The notes under the pieces: generated by a model
Told to the model about the DNA's origin: nothing
The model's input: the letters and a program-made list of their open reading frames with translations, nothing else
Databases searched by the model: none
Program-made: the position numbers and the translations under genes
Shown: piece by piece, positions 56,277 to 64,000 of the stretch
How positions within the stretch are numbered: the stretch's first letter is position 1
Layout: each line of letters begins with the position of its first letter
Source: an uncultured Eubacteriales bacterium
GTDB taxonomy: Bacteria > Bacillota > Clostridia > Christensenellales > Aristaeellaceae
Direction of reading: 5' to 3'
Assembly (NCBI GenBank): GCA_902781095.1
Contig: CACZHW010000014.1
Coordinates: 1 to 64,000, forward strand
Length of the DNA stretch: 64,000 nt

Positions 56277-57428
56277 ATGGCGGTGATTCGGCTGAAGGAC
56301 CTGTTCAGGCTGCAGAGGATACACAATCTGCGCCTGATCGCGGGACAGGCGGGGCTGGACCGGGCTGTCCGCGCGGCCGTGCTCTTTGAGTACGACGCTT
56401 CGCGGATGATGCTGAACGACTTTTACCGCGGGGATCTCGTGGTGACGACGCTGGCCTACGCCCGGGAAGACGAGAGCCTGGTCGCCTCCTCCCTGCTGTC
56501 CCTGATGAAGCAGGGCGTTGCCGGCCTCATGGTGAAGACCGGGTATTACGACGCCCTGCCGGCGGCGGTAACCGAGGCTGCGGACAGGGAAGGCGTGCCG
56601 CTCTTCCTGTTCGACGACACCTATATCGAAGAGGCCATCCTCGAGGTCGCGGAGCTCATCCGCGGACAGCAGCATTTTCCGGGTTACGAAAAAGACCTGG
56701 ACGAGCTGATGGGCGGAAACCTCAGCCGGGATGAAATCCGCGAGAAGATGCGCCGGATCGATCCCTACGGCGGCGAGAGCAGGATTTACGCGCTCTTTGC
56801 CGGCAGCCAGCTGCACAGCGTGTCGGACAGGCTGTCCCTGCTGGACGGGGCGGTGCTGCGCCGCGAAAAGTGCGTCTTTATGAGCTGGCATCAGGGGCTC
56901 TTTATCCTGCTGCACCCGCTTCAGGGGGACGGGACGGATTTCGGGCAGATCGATTCACTGCTGGAGGAAGCGGGCGTTGCGCCGGAGGACGTCGTCATCG
57001 GCGCGGGCGAGCGGTACGCCCTGCCGGAGGAAGCGGGCGGCTCGCTGTGCGAGGCAGTTTACGCGGTGCGCGCGGCGCTGGCCAAGGGCGTGCGCCGGAT
57101 GTCTGCCGGGGAGATGGGCCTGTATGCGTGGCTGCTGCCGATGAGTGAAAACGCGTTCATCCGCAGCCGCTGCCGCAAGGTGATGGACAGGCTGCGCGAA
57201 TACGACCGGCGGAACAAGACGAACCTGGAGCAGACGGCGCAGGAATACGTGCGCTGCGGGCTGGAAATCGCGCCCACGGCGAAAGTGCTCTACCAGCACC
57301 CCAATACCGTGCGTTACCGGCTGGGAAAAATCCGCAGAATGATGGACATCGGCGAGGGGGAGAGCTTCGAGCTGCTGCTCAGCCTGATGATCCGGCTGTC
57401 GGATCTGCTGGAGCATGAAAACAGATAA
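56277..57428 (+). CDS. PucR-family transcriptional regulator
   Basis: 383 residues. The N-terminal PucR sensor domain (about 5-125: LFRLQRIHNLRLIAGQAGLDRAV, then LLSLMKQGVAGLMVKTG) is followed by a GGDEF-like middle part and the C-terminal HTH_30 domain (LEQTAQEYVRCGLEIAPTAKVLYQHPNTVRYRLGKIRRMM). Members activate purine, GABA or amino-acid genes in response to nutrients. AAAGGAGGGC precedes the ATG. It lies 24 bases before azlC on the same strand, so it probably controls that amino-acid exporter. Confidence 0.9.
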   Translation: MAVIRLKDLFRLQRIHNLRLIAGQAGLDRAVRAAVLFEYDASRMMLNDFYRGDLVVTTLAYAREDESLVASSLLSLMKQGVAGLMVKTGYYDALPAAVTEAADREGVPLFLFDDTYIEEAILEVAELIRGQQHFPGYEKDLDELMGGNLSRDEIREKMRRIDPYGGESRIYALFAGSQLHSVSDRLSLLDGAVLRREKCVFMSWHQGLFILLHPLQGDGTDFGQIDSLLEEAGVAPEDVVIGAGERYALPEEAGGSLCEAVYAVRAALAKGVRRMSAGEMGLYAWLLPMSENAFIRSRCRKVMDRLREYDRRNKTNLEQTAQEYVRCGLEIAPTAKVLYQHPNTVRYRLGKIRRMMDIGEGESFELLLSLMIRLSDLLEHENR

Positions 57429-57452
57429 AACGCTTTGGGTCGGAGGAAACCG

Positions 57453-58133
57453 GTGAAATCAAACGACAGGCAGAGGGCGGTTGCCGCCTCTCTGCCGGTA
57501 TTTTTCGGCTATGTCTTTCTGGGCACTGCCTTCGGCGTCACGCTTGCACAGGCGGGTTTCGGTCCCCTGTGGGCGCTCGCCTGCAGTGCCTTTGTCTATG
57601 GGGGAAGCCTGCAGTTCGTCATGGTGCCCATGATGGCTGGCAGTACGCCGCTTCTCACCGTCATGCTGACGGCGTTTATGGTGCAGGCCCGCCATCTCTT
57701 TTACGGGATTTCTTACATCGCCCGGTTCAGACGGATGGGGCGGCTCTGCCCGTACATGGTTTTCTCGCTTACGGATGAGACGTATTCCGTCTTCTGCTCC
57801 CTGCCGGAGGGGGAGAGCGACGGTCTGCTCTTTCGGATTGCGCTGTACGACCACCTGTACTGGATCGCCGGCTCTGTGCTCGGCGCGGTGCTGGGCACGG
57901 CGCTGCCGCTGGACTTTACGGGGATCGACTTTTCCATGACGGCGCTGTTCGTCGTCATCTGCGTGGAGAAGGGGCTGGACAGGAAGAGCCGGCCGGCGCT
58001 TGCGCTCGGCGCGGGGATCTCGATGCTGATGCTCTTCCTGCTCGGGCCGGACCGCTTTCTGGCCCCGGCCCTGGCGGCGACGGCAGCGCTGCTGGTGCTG
58101 ACGCGCCCGGTGAAGGGGGGTGCTGGAGGATGA
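57453..58133 (+). CDS. azlC: AzlC-family branched-chain amino acid exporter subunit
   Basis: 226 residues from a GTG with GGAGG 7 bases upstream. Membrane protein with about seven helices; the AzlC signature GYVFLGTAFGV-x-LAQAGFGPLWAL and the region VQARHLFYGISYIARFRRM are clear. With AzlD it exports branched-chain amino acids or analogues. Its stop overlaps the azlD start (ATGA). In Bacillus azlCD is controlled by the Lrp-like AzlB; here a PucR-type regulator sits in front instead. Confidence 0.92.
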   Translation: MKSNDRQRAVAASLPVFFGYVFLGTAFGVTLAQAGFGPLWALACSAFVYGGSLQFVMVPMMAGSTPLLTVMLTAFMVQARHLFYGISYIARFRRMGRLCPYMVFSLTDETYSVFCSLPEGESDGLLFRIALYDHLYWIAGSVLGAVLGTALPLDFTGIDFSMTALFVVICVEKGLDRKSRPALALGAGISMLMLFLLGPDRFLAPALAATAALLVLTRPVKGGAGG

Positions 58134-58447
58134 GGGTTCACGCGGCACTCATCGTGGCGCTCTGCGCGCTGATTACCGCCTTTCTGCGCGCCGCGCCCTT
58201 CCTCTTCTTCGGCGGGGCGCGGGAAATCCCGAAGGTCATTAGGAAACTCGGAGAGACGCTGCCGCCGGCGATTATGGCGGCGCTGGTGGTTTACTGCCTG
58301 AGGACGGTGCCCTTCGGCGGGGCGGCGCAGGGTACGCGGCAGGTTGCGGCGGCCGCGGCCGTCGTAGCGCTGCACCTCTGGAAGAAGAACACGCTGCTGA
58401 GCATTGCGGGCGGCACGGCGCTTTACATGGTGCTGCTGCGCGTCTGA
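58130..58447 (+). CDS. azlD: AzlD-family branched-chain amino acid exporter subunit
   Basis: 105 residues, three to four membrane helices, normal AzlD length. LITAFLRAAPFLFFGGAREIPKVIRKLGETLPPAIMAALVVYCL is typical, and LHLWKKNTLLSIAGGTALYMVL closes the protein. It partners with AzlC, whose gene overlaps its start by four bases. It ends 63 bases before the next gene. Confidence 0.92.
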   Translation: MRVHAALIVALCALITAFLRAAPFLFFGGAREIPKVIRKLGETLPPAIMAALVVYCLRTVPFGGAAQGTRQVAAAAAVVALHLWKKNTLLSIAGGTALYMVLLRV

Positions 58448-58510
58448 CAGGAAGGCTGCGCCTGCCGCCGGAGTGGCGGCGCGGGGGAAAGAGAAAAGGG
58501 GAGAGACACA

Positions 58511-59512
58511 ATGATCATACCCAGGGCGGTTTTGGTGCCTTATGTGAACGCGGCGGAGACGCCGGATTTTCCGGTGCGCGTCTTCGCGCCGGACGAGCGG
58601 GAGGGGGATTACCTTTCGCGCGTGGCGGAGCGCCTGATGACGGGGGACGGGAGCCGGGCGACGCGGCTGGCCGAGGGGAGCGTGCAGCAGAAACTGCTGA
58701 ACGACTTCCTCCTGCACGCTTTCGGGGAGGCGGCAAACGCGCTCCTGCCGGTTGCGGACGACGCGCTGCGCACCCAGGAGGCGCCGCTGGAGGGCTTCGA
58801 CCTGGCGCTTTTTTCTTTTGAGCGCGAGGGAGACCCGCACCTTTGCATGGCGCGCCTCGGTTGGAAAAACGTCCTGTTTCACCGGGACGACGCCGACGAG
58901 GAGGGCGTGTTTACCGCGAGAATGGCGGAAAACCGCCAGGGCATGCCGTCGCCGGGCGGCAGGGACGTGTGCGGGTTCGTGATCAACCTGTCGACGGGCG
59001 CGGTCCGGCTGAAGGACGCGGACGTTCCGTGCAGCGCGGGCGGCGCGCCCCTGTTCGGCAAACTGCTGTTTGCCATGGAAGACACGCGCACGGAAAAGGA
59101 CGCGGTGAAGGCCGTTCGGGAAGCGCTGCGCGACGAGGCGCCCTTTGACGTGGAACCGCAGGTTCTGGAGCCGGCGATCAGCCGGGCGATGTCGCGCTCC
59201 ATCGAGGAGACGGGCGCCATCGACGTGGAGAGCGTGGCGCAGGAGGTCTTTGCCGGCACCCCGCAGGGAAAAGAAATCGCCCGGCGCGTGGCCGAGCGGG
59301 TGCAGGAAGAAGAGGTGGAAAAGGTCATCCCGGTGGAAAGCCGCCGGGTGATGAACAGCCTTCAGAAAGTCAAGCTGCGCACGGATACGGGGATCGCGAT
59401 CACGCTGCCGGCAAGCCTGGCGGAAGACGCGGACAGCTTTTCCGTGATAAACAACGAAGACGGGACGATTTCCATCTATATCGGCAACATCGGCGAGCTG
59501 AAGACGGAATAA
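58511..59512 (+). CDS. nucleoid-associated protein of the NA37/NdpA type
   Basis: 333 residues, no signal peptide. The start MIIPRAVLVPYVNAAETPDFPVRVFAP and the C-terminal KLRTDTGIAITLPASLAEDADSFSVINNEDGTISIYIGNIGEL resemble the clostridial 37-kDa nucleoid-associated proteins (PF04245), whose function is poorly known. The middle holds a charged helical region. GGGGAGAGACACA precedes the ATG. Its last 37 bases overlap the convergent PAP2 gene. It may be read through from azlCD. Confidence 0.72.
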   Translation: MIIPRAVLVPYVNAAETPDFPVRVFAPDEREGDYLSRVAERLMTGDGSRATRLAEGSVQQKLLNDFLLHAFGEAANALLPVADDALRTQEAPLEGFDLALFSFEREGDPHLCMARLGWKNVLFHRDDADEEGVFTARMAENRQGMPSPGGRDVCGFVINLSTGAVRLKDADVPCSAGGAPLFGKLLFAMEDTRTEKDAVKAVREALRDEAPFDVEPQVLEPAISRAMSRSIEETGAIDVESVAQEVFAGTPQGKEIARRVAERVQEEEVEKVIPVESRRVMNSLQKVKLRTDTGIAITLPASLAEDADSFSVINNEDGTISIYIGNIGELKTE

Positions 59513-60000
59513 CCGGCGAAAGACAGCACGGCGGAAAGGCCGATCGCACAGAGCACGTCCCACTCGTCGTGCTGTCCGGAGAGTACCCGCAGCGCGGCGA
59601 TGACCAGCGCCAGCGCGCACATCGCGGCGCACAGGGCGGCGTTCGGGCAGGCGTAGCAGAAGGACAGCGCGATGGCGGCGGCGCTTGCCGTATGCCGGCT
59701 GGGCAGGCTGCGCCCCTTCCCCGCGGCGTAGCGGCCCACGGGCGGCAGGCCGTAGCGGTCGTAAGGCCGCTGCCGGTTGATGAGCCGCCGGAGGAGCGTC
59801 GCCGCGCCGAAACAGCAAGCCGGAACGACCAGTACGGGGAGAAGCTGCGCATCGCGGCTGAGCGCGAGGTACGCCGCAAAGGCCAGGTAGCCTGCAGCGC
59901 AGAGGACGGTGGGGACGGACAACAGGCGCTCGCCCAGGGGAAGCCCGGCAAGCGCCCGGCGCGTGCACCGGGTGATTCTCGAGTAAGATTCTCTGGTCAT
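59476..60000 (-). CDS. PAP2-superfamily phosphatase
   Basis: 174 residues from the ATG at 60000, which follows GGAGG. Four or five membrane helices. The three PAP2 motifs are RRLINRQRPYD (71-81), PSRH (100-103; usually PSGH) and SGQHDEWD with H144 and D148. Such enzymes dephosphorylate undecaprenyl pyrophosphate or phosphatidic acid at the outer membrane face. It is divergent from the HAD gene by 22 bases and converges on the NdpA-like gene with a 37-base overlap. Confidence 0.85.
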   Translation of the reverse strand: MTRESYSRITRCTRRALAGLPLGERLLSVPTVLCAAGYLAFAAYLALSRDAQLLPVLVVPACCFGAATLLRRLINRQRPYDRYGLPPVGRYAAGKGRSLPSRHTASAAAIALSFCYACPNAALCAAMCALALVIAALRVLSGQHDEWDVLCAIGLSAVLSFAGYSVFSSPMLPI

Positions 60001-60022
60001 GAAACCTCCGGGAGGGTGAAGG

Positions 60023-60688
60023 ATGCAAATCGAAGGAATGAAAATCGCCGTCTTTGACATGGACGGAACGCTGCTGGATTCGATGCCGTACTGGCGGAAG
60101 ATGACCTATGATTACGTCATCCGGCAGGGAATCCGGCCGACCGCGGAGGAGGAAGCCTACTTGCGGACGCTCTCCGGCATGCTGGTGGCCAACTACCTGA
60201 CGGAGCATTACGGGATCCCCACCGACTACGAGACGCTGAGCCGGGACAGCTGCGCGGGCATGGAGCCGGTTTACAGCGCTGGGGTCCCGCTGAAGCCGGG
60301 CGCACGCTGCTATCTGGAAGCGCTGGGCAGGCAGGGCGTCTGCCGGGCGCTGGCGACGGCCACGCCGGCCAGGCTGGCACTGCTGGGGCTGGACGGGGCT
60401 GACCTGGTGCGCTGTCTGGACCGCATCTGGACGACGGACGCGCTGGGCGGCTGGAAGGGCGAGACGGAATTCTTCGAGCGGCTGTGCAGGATGGCCGGAT
60501 GCGCGCCGCGGGAGATGGTGCTCTTTGAAGACTCGCTGTACGCCATCCGCACGGCGGCGGAGGTGGGCGTGCGCTGTGTCGGCGTACGGGACGCCACCAA
60601 CGTCCGCGAGCGGGAGGAGATGCAGCGCCACTGCCTGTGCCTCATTGACAGCTTTGAGGAGCTTATGCCTCCGGCAGCAGAAACGTGA
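60023..60688 (+). CDS. HAD-family hydrolase (phosphoglucomutase/phosphatase-like)
   Basis: 221 residues, ATG after GGGAGGG. Motif I is FDMDGTLLDSM with nucleophile D12 and acid D14; a helical cap follows; ALATATPA is motif II; the lysine of motif III lies in GGWKGETEFF and the acidic motif IV in LFEDSLYAI. It resembles beta-phosphoglucomutase-like phosphatases; a substrate cannot be named. The last 26 bases overlap the convergent patatin gene. Confidence 0.88.
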   Translation: MQIEGMKIAVFDMDGTLLDSMPYWRKMTYDYVIRQGIRPTAEEEAYLRTLSGMLVANYLTEHYGIPTDYETLSRDSCAGMEPVYSAGVPLKPGARCYLEALGRQGVCRALATATPARLALLGLDGADLVRCLDRIWTTDALGGWKGETEFFERLCRMAGCAPREMVLFEDSLYAIRTAAEVGVRCVGVRDATNVREREEMQRHCLCLIDSFEELMPPAAET

Positions 60689-61967
60689 GCGCCAGGGCGC
60701 AGACAAATTCACGCGGGAAGGAACCTGCGGCATAGGATGCCAGCGGGAAGTCCATCCCGCGTTTTTTCATCAGCAGGTACAGGCAGGTGACGGCGAGGCC
60801 GCGGTCGATCTGCGGCCGGGAGAACAGCGCGCCGATGTGGCCGCCGACGAGGGATTCGGAAAGCGTCTTTGCGTGTTCGAACGGGAGGAGGGAGGCGAGC
60901 TGCGCGGAAAGGGAATCAAGCGTCAGAACGCGGGTCGGGTCCAGCCGGACGGTTTCGGCGGCGAGCTCGCAGGCGCGCAGGAAATAATCGACGGCGCCGC
61001 AGGACGTGCCCATCTCTTCTTCCAGCAGGGTGAAGAAGGGGGCGCGGTCCTTTGCACCGAGGCTGACGGCGTGTGACGGGCGCAGGCCGGCTTCCATCCG
61101 GCTGAGGGCCACCGTGAAGGCCCTCGCACGGTCGGACGACGCCCCGGCGTCATCCGCGTCGAAGGCGTATTTGAACCCGCGCAGCAGGCCGAAGGCCCGG
61201 AGCGTATCGAGATAGCCGAGCTTCCGGTTCCATGCGGTGCGTTCCGGGTCAAAGGTCATCAGGCCCCCGATGGGGTGGGAGGCACGGATGTAGGTGACGT
61301 TGGGCCGCCGGTCGTAGCAGGCGTGGGATCGGTGTTTTCCGATATCGGCGGCGATGACGTGCCGGGCGCCGGCCCGGAGCGCCATGGAGACGGGGACGTT
61401 GTCGCAGAATCCGCCGTCGATGTAGCCCTCTTTGTCGATGGTGCGGACGGGAAAGACGGGGAAGCAGGCGGAACTGGCCAGCAGCCAGTCGACCAGCTGG
61501 CCCTCTTTCATCTCTTCGATGGGCTTCTCCGTCAGCGTAAGCCCGCTGACGCGCGTGGCGGTCAGGCCGAAACGCACGTCGCTGCGGCGCACGGCGTCCT
61601 CGTCGACGGCGGTGCGCAGCAGCGACTCGTAAGGGGAGATGTCGATTCCCTTGTTTTTACTGTACCGGGAGAGAAAACCCACCAGTTTCTCCGGATGGTC
61701 GAACAGATTTTCCGCGGCCTCGGCTAAAGAGAGGCTCTCCTCGTTTACGAGATCGTCCAGGCGGAGCTGGGACCACAGCCGGTCGGCTTGCTCCAGCGCG
61801 TGCTGCGCGTACAGAGCGGCGTTGAGCGCCCCGACGGAAACGCCATACACGCTTCCCGCATGGATGTTCAGCCGTTCCAGCGCTTCGATGACGCCGATCT
61901 CATAGCTGCCCTTGGCGCCGCCGCCGCCCAGCACAAGCGCAGTGTCCCTCGTGGATTCCGGGATCAT
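60663..61967 (-). CDS. patatin-like phospholipase
   Basis: 434 residues, no signal peptide. The oxyanion loop is GGGGAKG (14-20), the nucleophile elbow is G42-V-S44-V-G46, and the catalytic Asp is D184 in DGGF. The patatin domain occupies about residues 8-215 and is followed by a C-terminal region of about 200 residues of unknown fold. It would be a Ser-Asp lipid acyl hydrolase acting on membrane lipids from the cytoplasm. The start overlaps the stop of the upstream kinase-like gene by one base. Confidence 0.9.
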   Translation of the reverse strand: MIPESTRDTALVLGGGGAKGSYEIGVIEALERLNIHAGSVYGVSVGALNAALYAQHALEQADRLWSQLRLDDLVNEESLSLAEAAENLFDHPEKLVGFLSRYSKNKGIDISPYESLLRTAVDEDAVRRSDVRFGLTATRVSGLTLTEKPIEEMKEGQLVDWLLASSACFPVFPVRTIDKEGYIDGGFCDNVPVSMALRAGARHVIAADIGKHRSHACYDRRPNVTYIRASHPIGGLMTFDPERTAWNRKLGYLDTLRAFGLLRGFKYAFDADDAGASSDRARAFTVALSRMEAGLRPSHAVSLGAKDRAPFFTLLEEEMGTSCGAVDYFLRACELAAETVRLDPTRVLTLDSLSAQLASLLPFEHAKTLSESLVGGHIGALFSRPQIDRGLAVTCLYLLMKKRGMDFPLASYAAGSFPREFVCALALTFLLPEA

Positions 61968-62590
61968 CAGGCGCGCGCCGCGATACCGGCCAAATCGACG
62001 ATCATGTCCGCGGTCTTGTCAATCCCCAGAAGCGCCGCGTTGATGCACAGATCGTAGTTTTGCGCCTTGCCCCACTTGCGGTCCGTATAGCGGAAGTAGT
62101 GATTGCCGCGCTCCTTGTCGGAGGTGGCGAGCTTCTTCATGGCCGCAGCCTCGTCCAGCGAGTAGACCTTCATGACGCGCTCGATGCGCTTTTCCATCGG
62201 GGCGAAGATGAAGATGTTGATGGTGTTCTCCCGCTCGGACAGGATGTAGTCGGCGCAGCGGCCGACGATCACGGCGCTCTCCTTTTCCGCGATGTCGCGG
62301 ATGACCTGCGCCTGGGCTATGAAGATGTTTTCCGAAAGCGACATGTTCTGCGGCGAGAAATACCCGCCGTTGTACGTGGCGGACGCGGCGAGGCCCGCGA
62401 GGAAACTGCCTTGGCTACGCTGCTCGTGCCGCTCGATGAATTCGCCGGAAAGACCGCTCTTTTCCGCGGCGAGGTTGATCAGTTCCTTGTCGTAAAAGGC
62501 GATACCGAGCCGCTCCGCGACGCGCTTGCCGATTTCGTGTCCGCCGCTGCCGAATTCGCGGCCGATGGTGATAATCAGAGGATTGCTCAT
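61967..62590 (-). CDS. cytidylate kinase-like protein
   Basis: 207 residues. The start PLIITIGREFGSGGHEIGKRVAERLGIAFYDKELI contains the P-loop variant GREFGSGGHEIG typical of the cytidylate-kinase-like family common in Clostridia, distinct from true Cmk. It also shows SAVIVGRCADYIL, FIFAPMEKRIERVM and a C-terminal DLCINAALLGIDKTADMI. Its actual substrate is not known. It heads a two-gene operon with the patatin gene. GAGGGGAATAAAC precedes the ATG and a TATAAT lies at 62631-62636 on the reverse strand. Confidence 0.88.
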   Translation of the reverse strand: MSNPLIITIGREFGSGGHEIGKRVAERLGIAFYDKELINLAAEKSGLSGEFIERHEQRSQGSFLAGLAASATYNGGYFSPQNMSLSENIFIAQAQVIRDIAEKESAVIVGRCADYILSERENTINIFIFAPMEKRIERVMKVYSLDEAAAMKKLATSDKERGNHYFRYTDRKWGKAQNYDLCINAALLGIDKTADMIVDLAGIAARA

Positions 62591-62660
62591 GTTTATTCCC
62601 CTCTCAAAGGATTCTTACGGAACCGTCTTTATTATACCACGATTCTGCCCGAAAGTGTAT

Positions 62661-62689
62661 TTGTCATTTTGTGCGCTTTCTGCTACAAT
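62661..62689 (+). promoter_or_regulatory. promoter of the alanyl-tRNA editing gene
   Basis: TTGTCA, 17-base spacer, TACAAT, 33 bases before the start. Confidence 0.75.
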
Positions 62690-62722
62690 GCGCGGGAATG
62701 GAACGGAAAGGCGGGCAAAGGG

Positions 62723-63874
62723 ATGCAAACGGAAAAGCTGTACGAACGGGATTCGGAACTGAGGACTTTTGAGGCGGAGGTGCTCTCCTGCCGGCCGCAG
62801 GGGACGCATTACGCGGTCGTCCTCGACAGGACGGCCTTTTTCCCGGAGGGAGGCGGACAGCCGGCGGACCAGGGTGAACTCGGCGGCGCGCGGGTGCTGG
62901 ACGTTCACGTCGCGGGCGGGGAAATCCTCCATTATACGGACCGCGCGCTCGCTGTGGGGGAGCGGGTCCGCGGCGAGGTGGATGACGCCAGGCGGCGGGA
63001 GATGACCCAGCAGCACAGCGGGGAGCACATCTTCTCCGGGCTGACCCACCGGCTTTTCGGGTACGACAACGTCGGCTTCCACATCGGCAGGGACGCGGTG
63101 ACGATGGACTTCAACGGCTCCATGACGCGGGAGGATGCGCTGAAGATCGAGCGTTTGGCCAACGAGGTCATCTGGAAGAACGTGCCGATCGAGGCCTTCG
63201 TCCCGACCCCGGAGGAACTTACGCACCTGGAATACCGCAGCAAAAAGGAAATCGACGGCGACGTGCGCATCGTGCGGATCGAGGGTGCGGACTGCTGTGC
63301 CTGCTGCGGCACCCACTTTGCCCGCACGGGCAGCATCGGGCAGATCAAGGTGACCGGCATACAGAACTACAAGGGCGGCGTCCGCATCTCGATTCTCTGC
63401 GGCGTCCGCGCGCTGGCTTATGAAGACGCTGCGCTGGAAACGCTGAGGGAGGCGGCCGGCCTGCTGAACGGGAAGCAGGAGGAGACGGCGGAGCGCGTGG
63501 CGCGCCTGCTCTCCGAAAGAGATTCGCTGCGGCACGGCAGGGAAGCGCTGGCGCTGCAGCTGTTTGAACTGCAGGCGGCAAAGGAGGAGGGCCCCGTCCG
63601 CCTCGTGTGCGCGGCGGCGCCGCTTGCGCAGCCCGGAAAAGCCGCAGCGAAGCTGGCCGGGGAGGACGGAACCGGTCTGGCGCTGATCCCGCAGGAGGAC
63701 GGCGGCTGGCGTTTTGCGCTGTGCTCGCCGGTGAAGGACGTGCGCCCGGCGACGCGGGTGCTGATCGCCCGGTTCGGCGGAAAGGGCGGCGGGCCGGCCG
63801 ATCTTACGCAGGGCGTCCTTTCGGGCGGCACGGAATGGGAAATCCGGGCGGCCCTGAAAGAAGCAATGGCATAA
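62723..63874 (+). CDS. alanyl-tRNA editing protein (AlaX-L type)
   Basis: 383 residues from the ATG at 62723 with AAAGGG directly upstream. It has a free-standing form of the AlaRS editing domain with zinc ligands H98-x-x-x-H102 (QQHSGEH) and C194-x-x-x-H198 (CCGTH), preceded by FFPEGGGQPADQGEL. A C-terminal DHHA1-like domain follows (about 260-380: GGKGGGPADLTQGVL). It hydrolyses Ser- or Gly-mischarged tRNA-Ala in trans. It stands alone with its own promoter and terminator. Confidence 0.93.
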   Translation: MQTEKLYERDSELRTFEAEVLSCRPQGTHYAVVLDRTAFFPEGGGQPADQGELGGARVLDVHVAGGEILHYTDRALAVGERVRGEVDDARRREMTQQHSGEHIFSGLTHRLFGYDNVGFHIGRDAVTMDFNGSMTREDALKIERLANEVIWKNVPIEAFVPTPEELTHLEYRSKKEIDGDVRIVRIEGADCCACCGTHFARTGSIGQIKVTGIQNYKGGVRISILCGVRALAYEDAALETLREAAGLLNGKQEETAERVARLLSERDSLRHGREALALQLFELQAAKEEGPVRLVCAAAPLAQPGKAAAKLAGEDGTGLALIPQEDGGWRFALCSPVKDVRPATRVLIARFGGKGGGPADLTQGVLSGGTEWEIRAALKEAMA

Positions 63875-63879
63875 AAAAA

Positions 63880-63907
63880 GACCCCGGATGCCGAATGGCT
63901 TCCGGGG
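63880..63907 (+). terminator. terminator of the alanyl-tRNA editing gene
   Basis: CCCCGGA-GCC pairs with GGC-TCCGGGG around GAAT, preceded by an A tract on the forward strand. The A tract is a T tract on the reverse strand, so it may also serve the partial gene at the window edge. Confidence 0.7.
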
Positions 63908-63969
63908 CATCTTCTGCGCTCGCGCGGAGATGTGCAACCAAATCAACGGAGCGTCGAGAACAAAGGGAA

Positions 63970-64000
63970 TCAGTACTGGAGCGCCTTGACCTGCTCCCAG
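63970..64000 (-). CDS. 3' end of a gene entering from the right (partial)
   Basis: On the reverse strand the last bases read WEQVKALQY and then TGA. An A/T-flanked stem-loop follows 63 bases later. This looks like the C-terminus of a protein whose body lies outside the window; too little is present to name it. Confidence 0.35.
   Translation of the reverse strand, partial: WEQVKALQY

Noticed and set aside
57713-60733. 1006-codon reverse-strand frame crossing azlC, azlD, the NdpA-like gene and the PAP2/HAD region
   Set aside because: It runs through several convincing genes, has no family content and arises from GC-skewed third positions.

Overview
The window reads as chromosome of a GC-rich, endospore-lineage, Gram-positive anaerobe (Bacillota, Clostridia; a Christensenellales-type gut bacterium is a reasonable guess, not proven). 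Supporting signs are near-consensus sigma-A promoters (TTGACA/TATAAT-like) in GC-rich DNA, strong Shine-Dalgarno sites including GTG and TTG starts, CotH-type spore-coat kinases, Soj/Spo0J (ParA/ParB), rubrerythrin, phosphotransacetylase/acetate kinase, and an IPKTG cell-wall sorting signal.

Layout. 1-6.2 kb is an accessory segment: a secreted protein, then a patchwork of gene pieces (PepSY protein, ferredoxin, the first part of a flavodiiron protein joined in frame to the tail of a sortase-anchored protein), an ArdC-type antirestriction protein with an unknown partner, and a tyrosine integrase facing the 3' end of a tRNA-Thr. This looks like the decayed right end of an element integrated in the tRNA gene. 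6.3-16.5 kb is core: murA, glgP, an NhaC antiporter with a YbjN-like gene, then rpmG-secE-nusG-rplK-rplA, which ends at a terminator instead of continuing into rplJL, and an intracellular alpha-amylase. 16.6-19.7 kb is a sugar ABC importer that probably feeds glgP and the amylase. 19.9-25.0 kb has a membrane protein opposite an envelope operon (FHA-FtsW/RodA fusion, class B PBP, orphan solute-binding protein). 25-29.5 kb has tmcAL, an AAA ATPase and divergent pta and ackA.

29.5-31.6 kb has two paralogous secreted SH3-like proteins and yceD-rpmF. 31.7-38.7 kb has an XRE regulator, an acyltransferase-like membrane protein and a reverse-strand operon of three large polytopic proteins behind a GNAT enzyme. 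38.8-45.0 kb is a long reverse-strand operon: GNAT, a degenerate CotH-like protein, a possible 21-residue leader ORF, two CotH kinases, a coiled-coil protein, rubrerythrin and an acidic protein. 45.2-51.4 kb has an LPG-synthase-like flippase, a polytopic protein with a flavin reductase, a repeat-rich peptidoglycan-binding protein and a secreted metallo-beta-lactamase. 51.4-54.1 kb holds an RbsD/FucU mutarotase, parB, parA and an unknown gene. 54.2-64 kb holds glf, a hemolysin-III gene with a 27-bp palindrome at its promoter, pucR-azlC-azlD, an NdpA-like protein, PAP2, HAD, patatin, a cytidylate-kinase-like enzyme and an alanyl-tRNA editing protein.

How the genes fit together: maltodextrin import with amylase and phosphorylase feeds glycolysis, and pta/ackA turn acetyl-CoA into acetate and ATP. 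MurA, FtsW/PBP, UDP-galactopyranose mutase and several acyl- and glycosyltransferase-like membrane proteins build the envelope. CotH, rubrerythrin and Soj/Spo0J point to sporulation and oxidative defence. No CRISPR array, rRNA operon or intact insertion sequence was seen.
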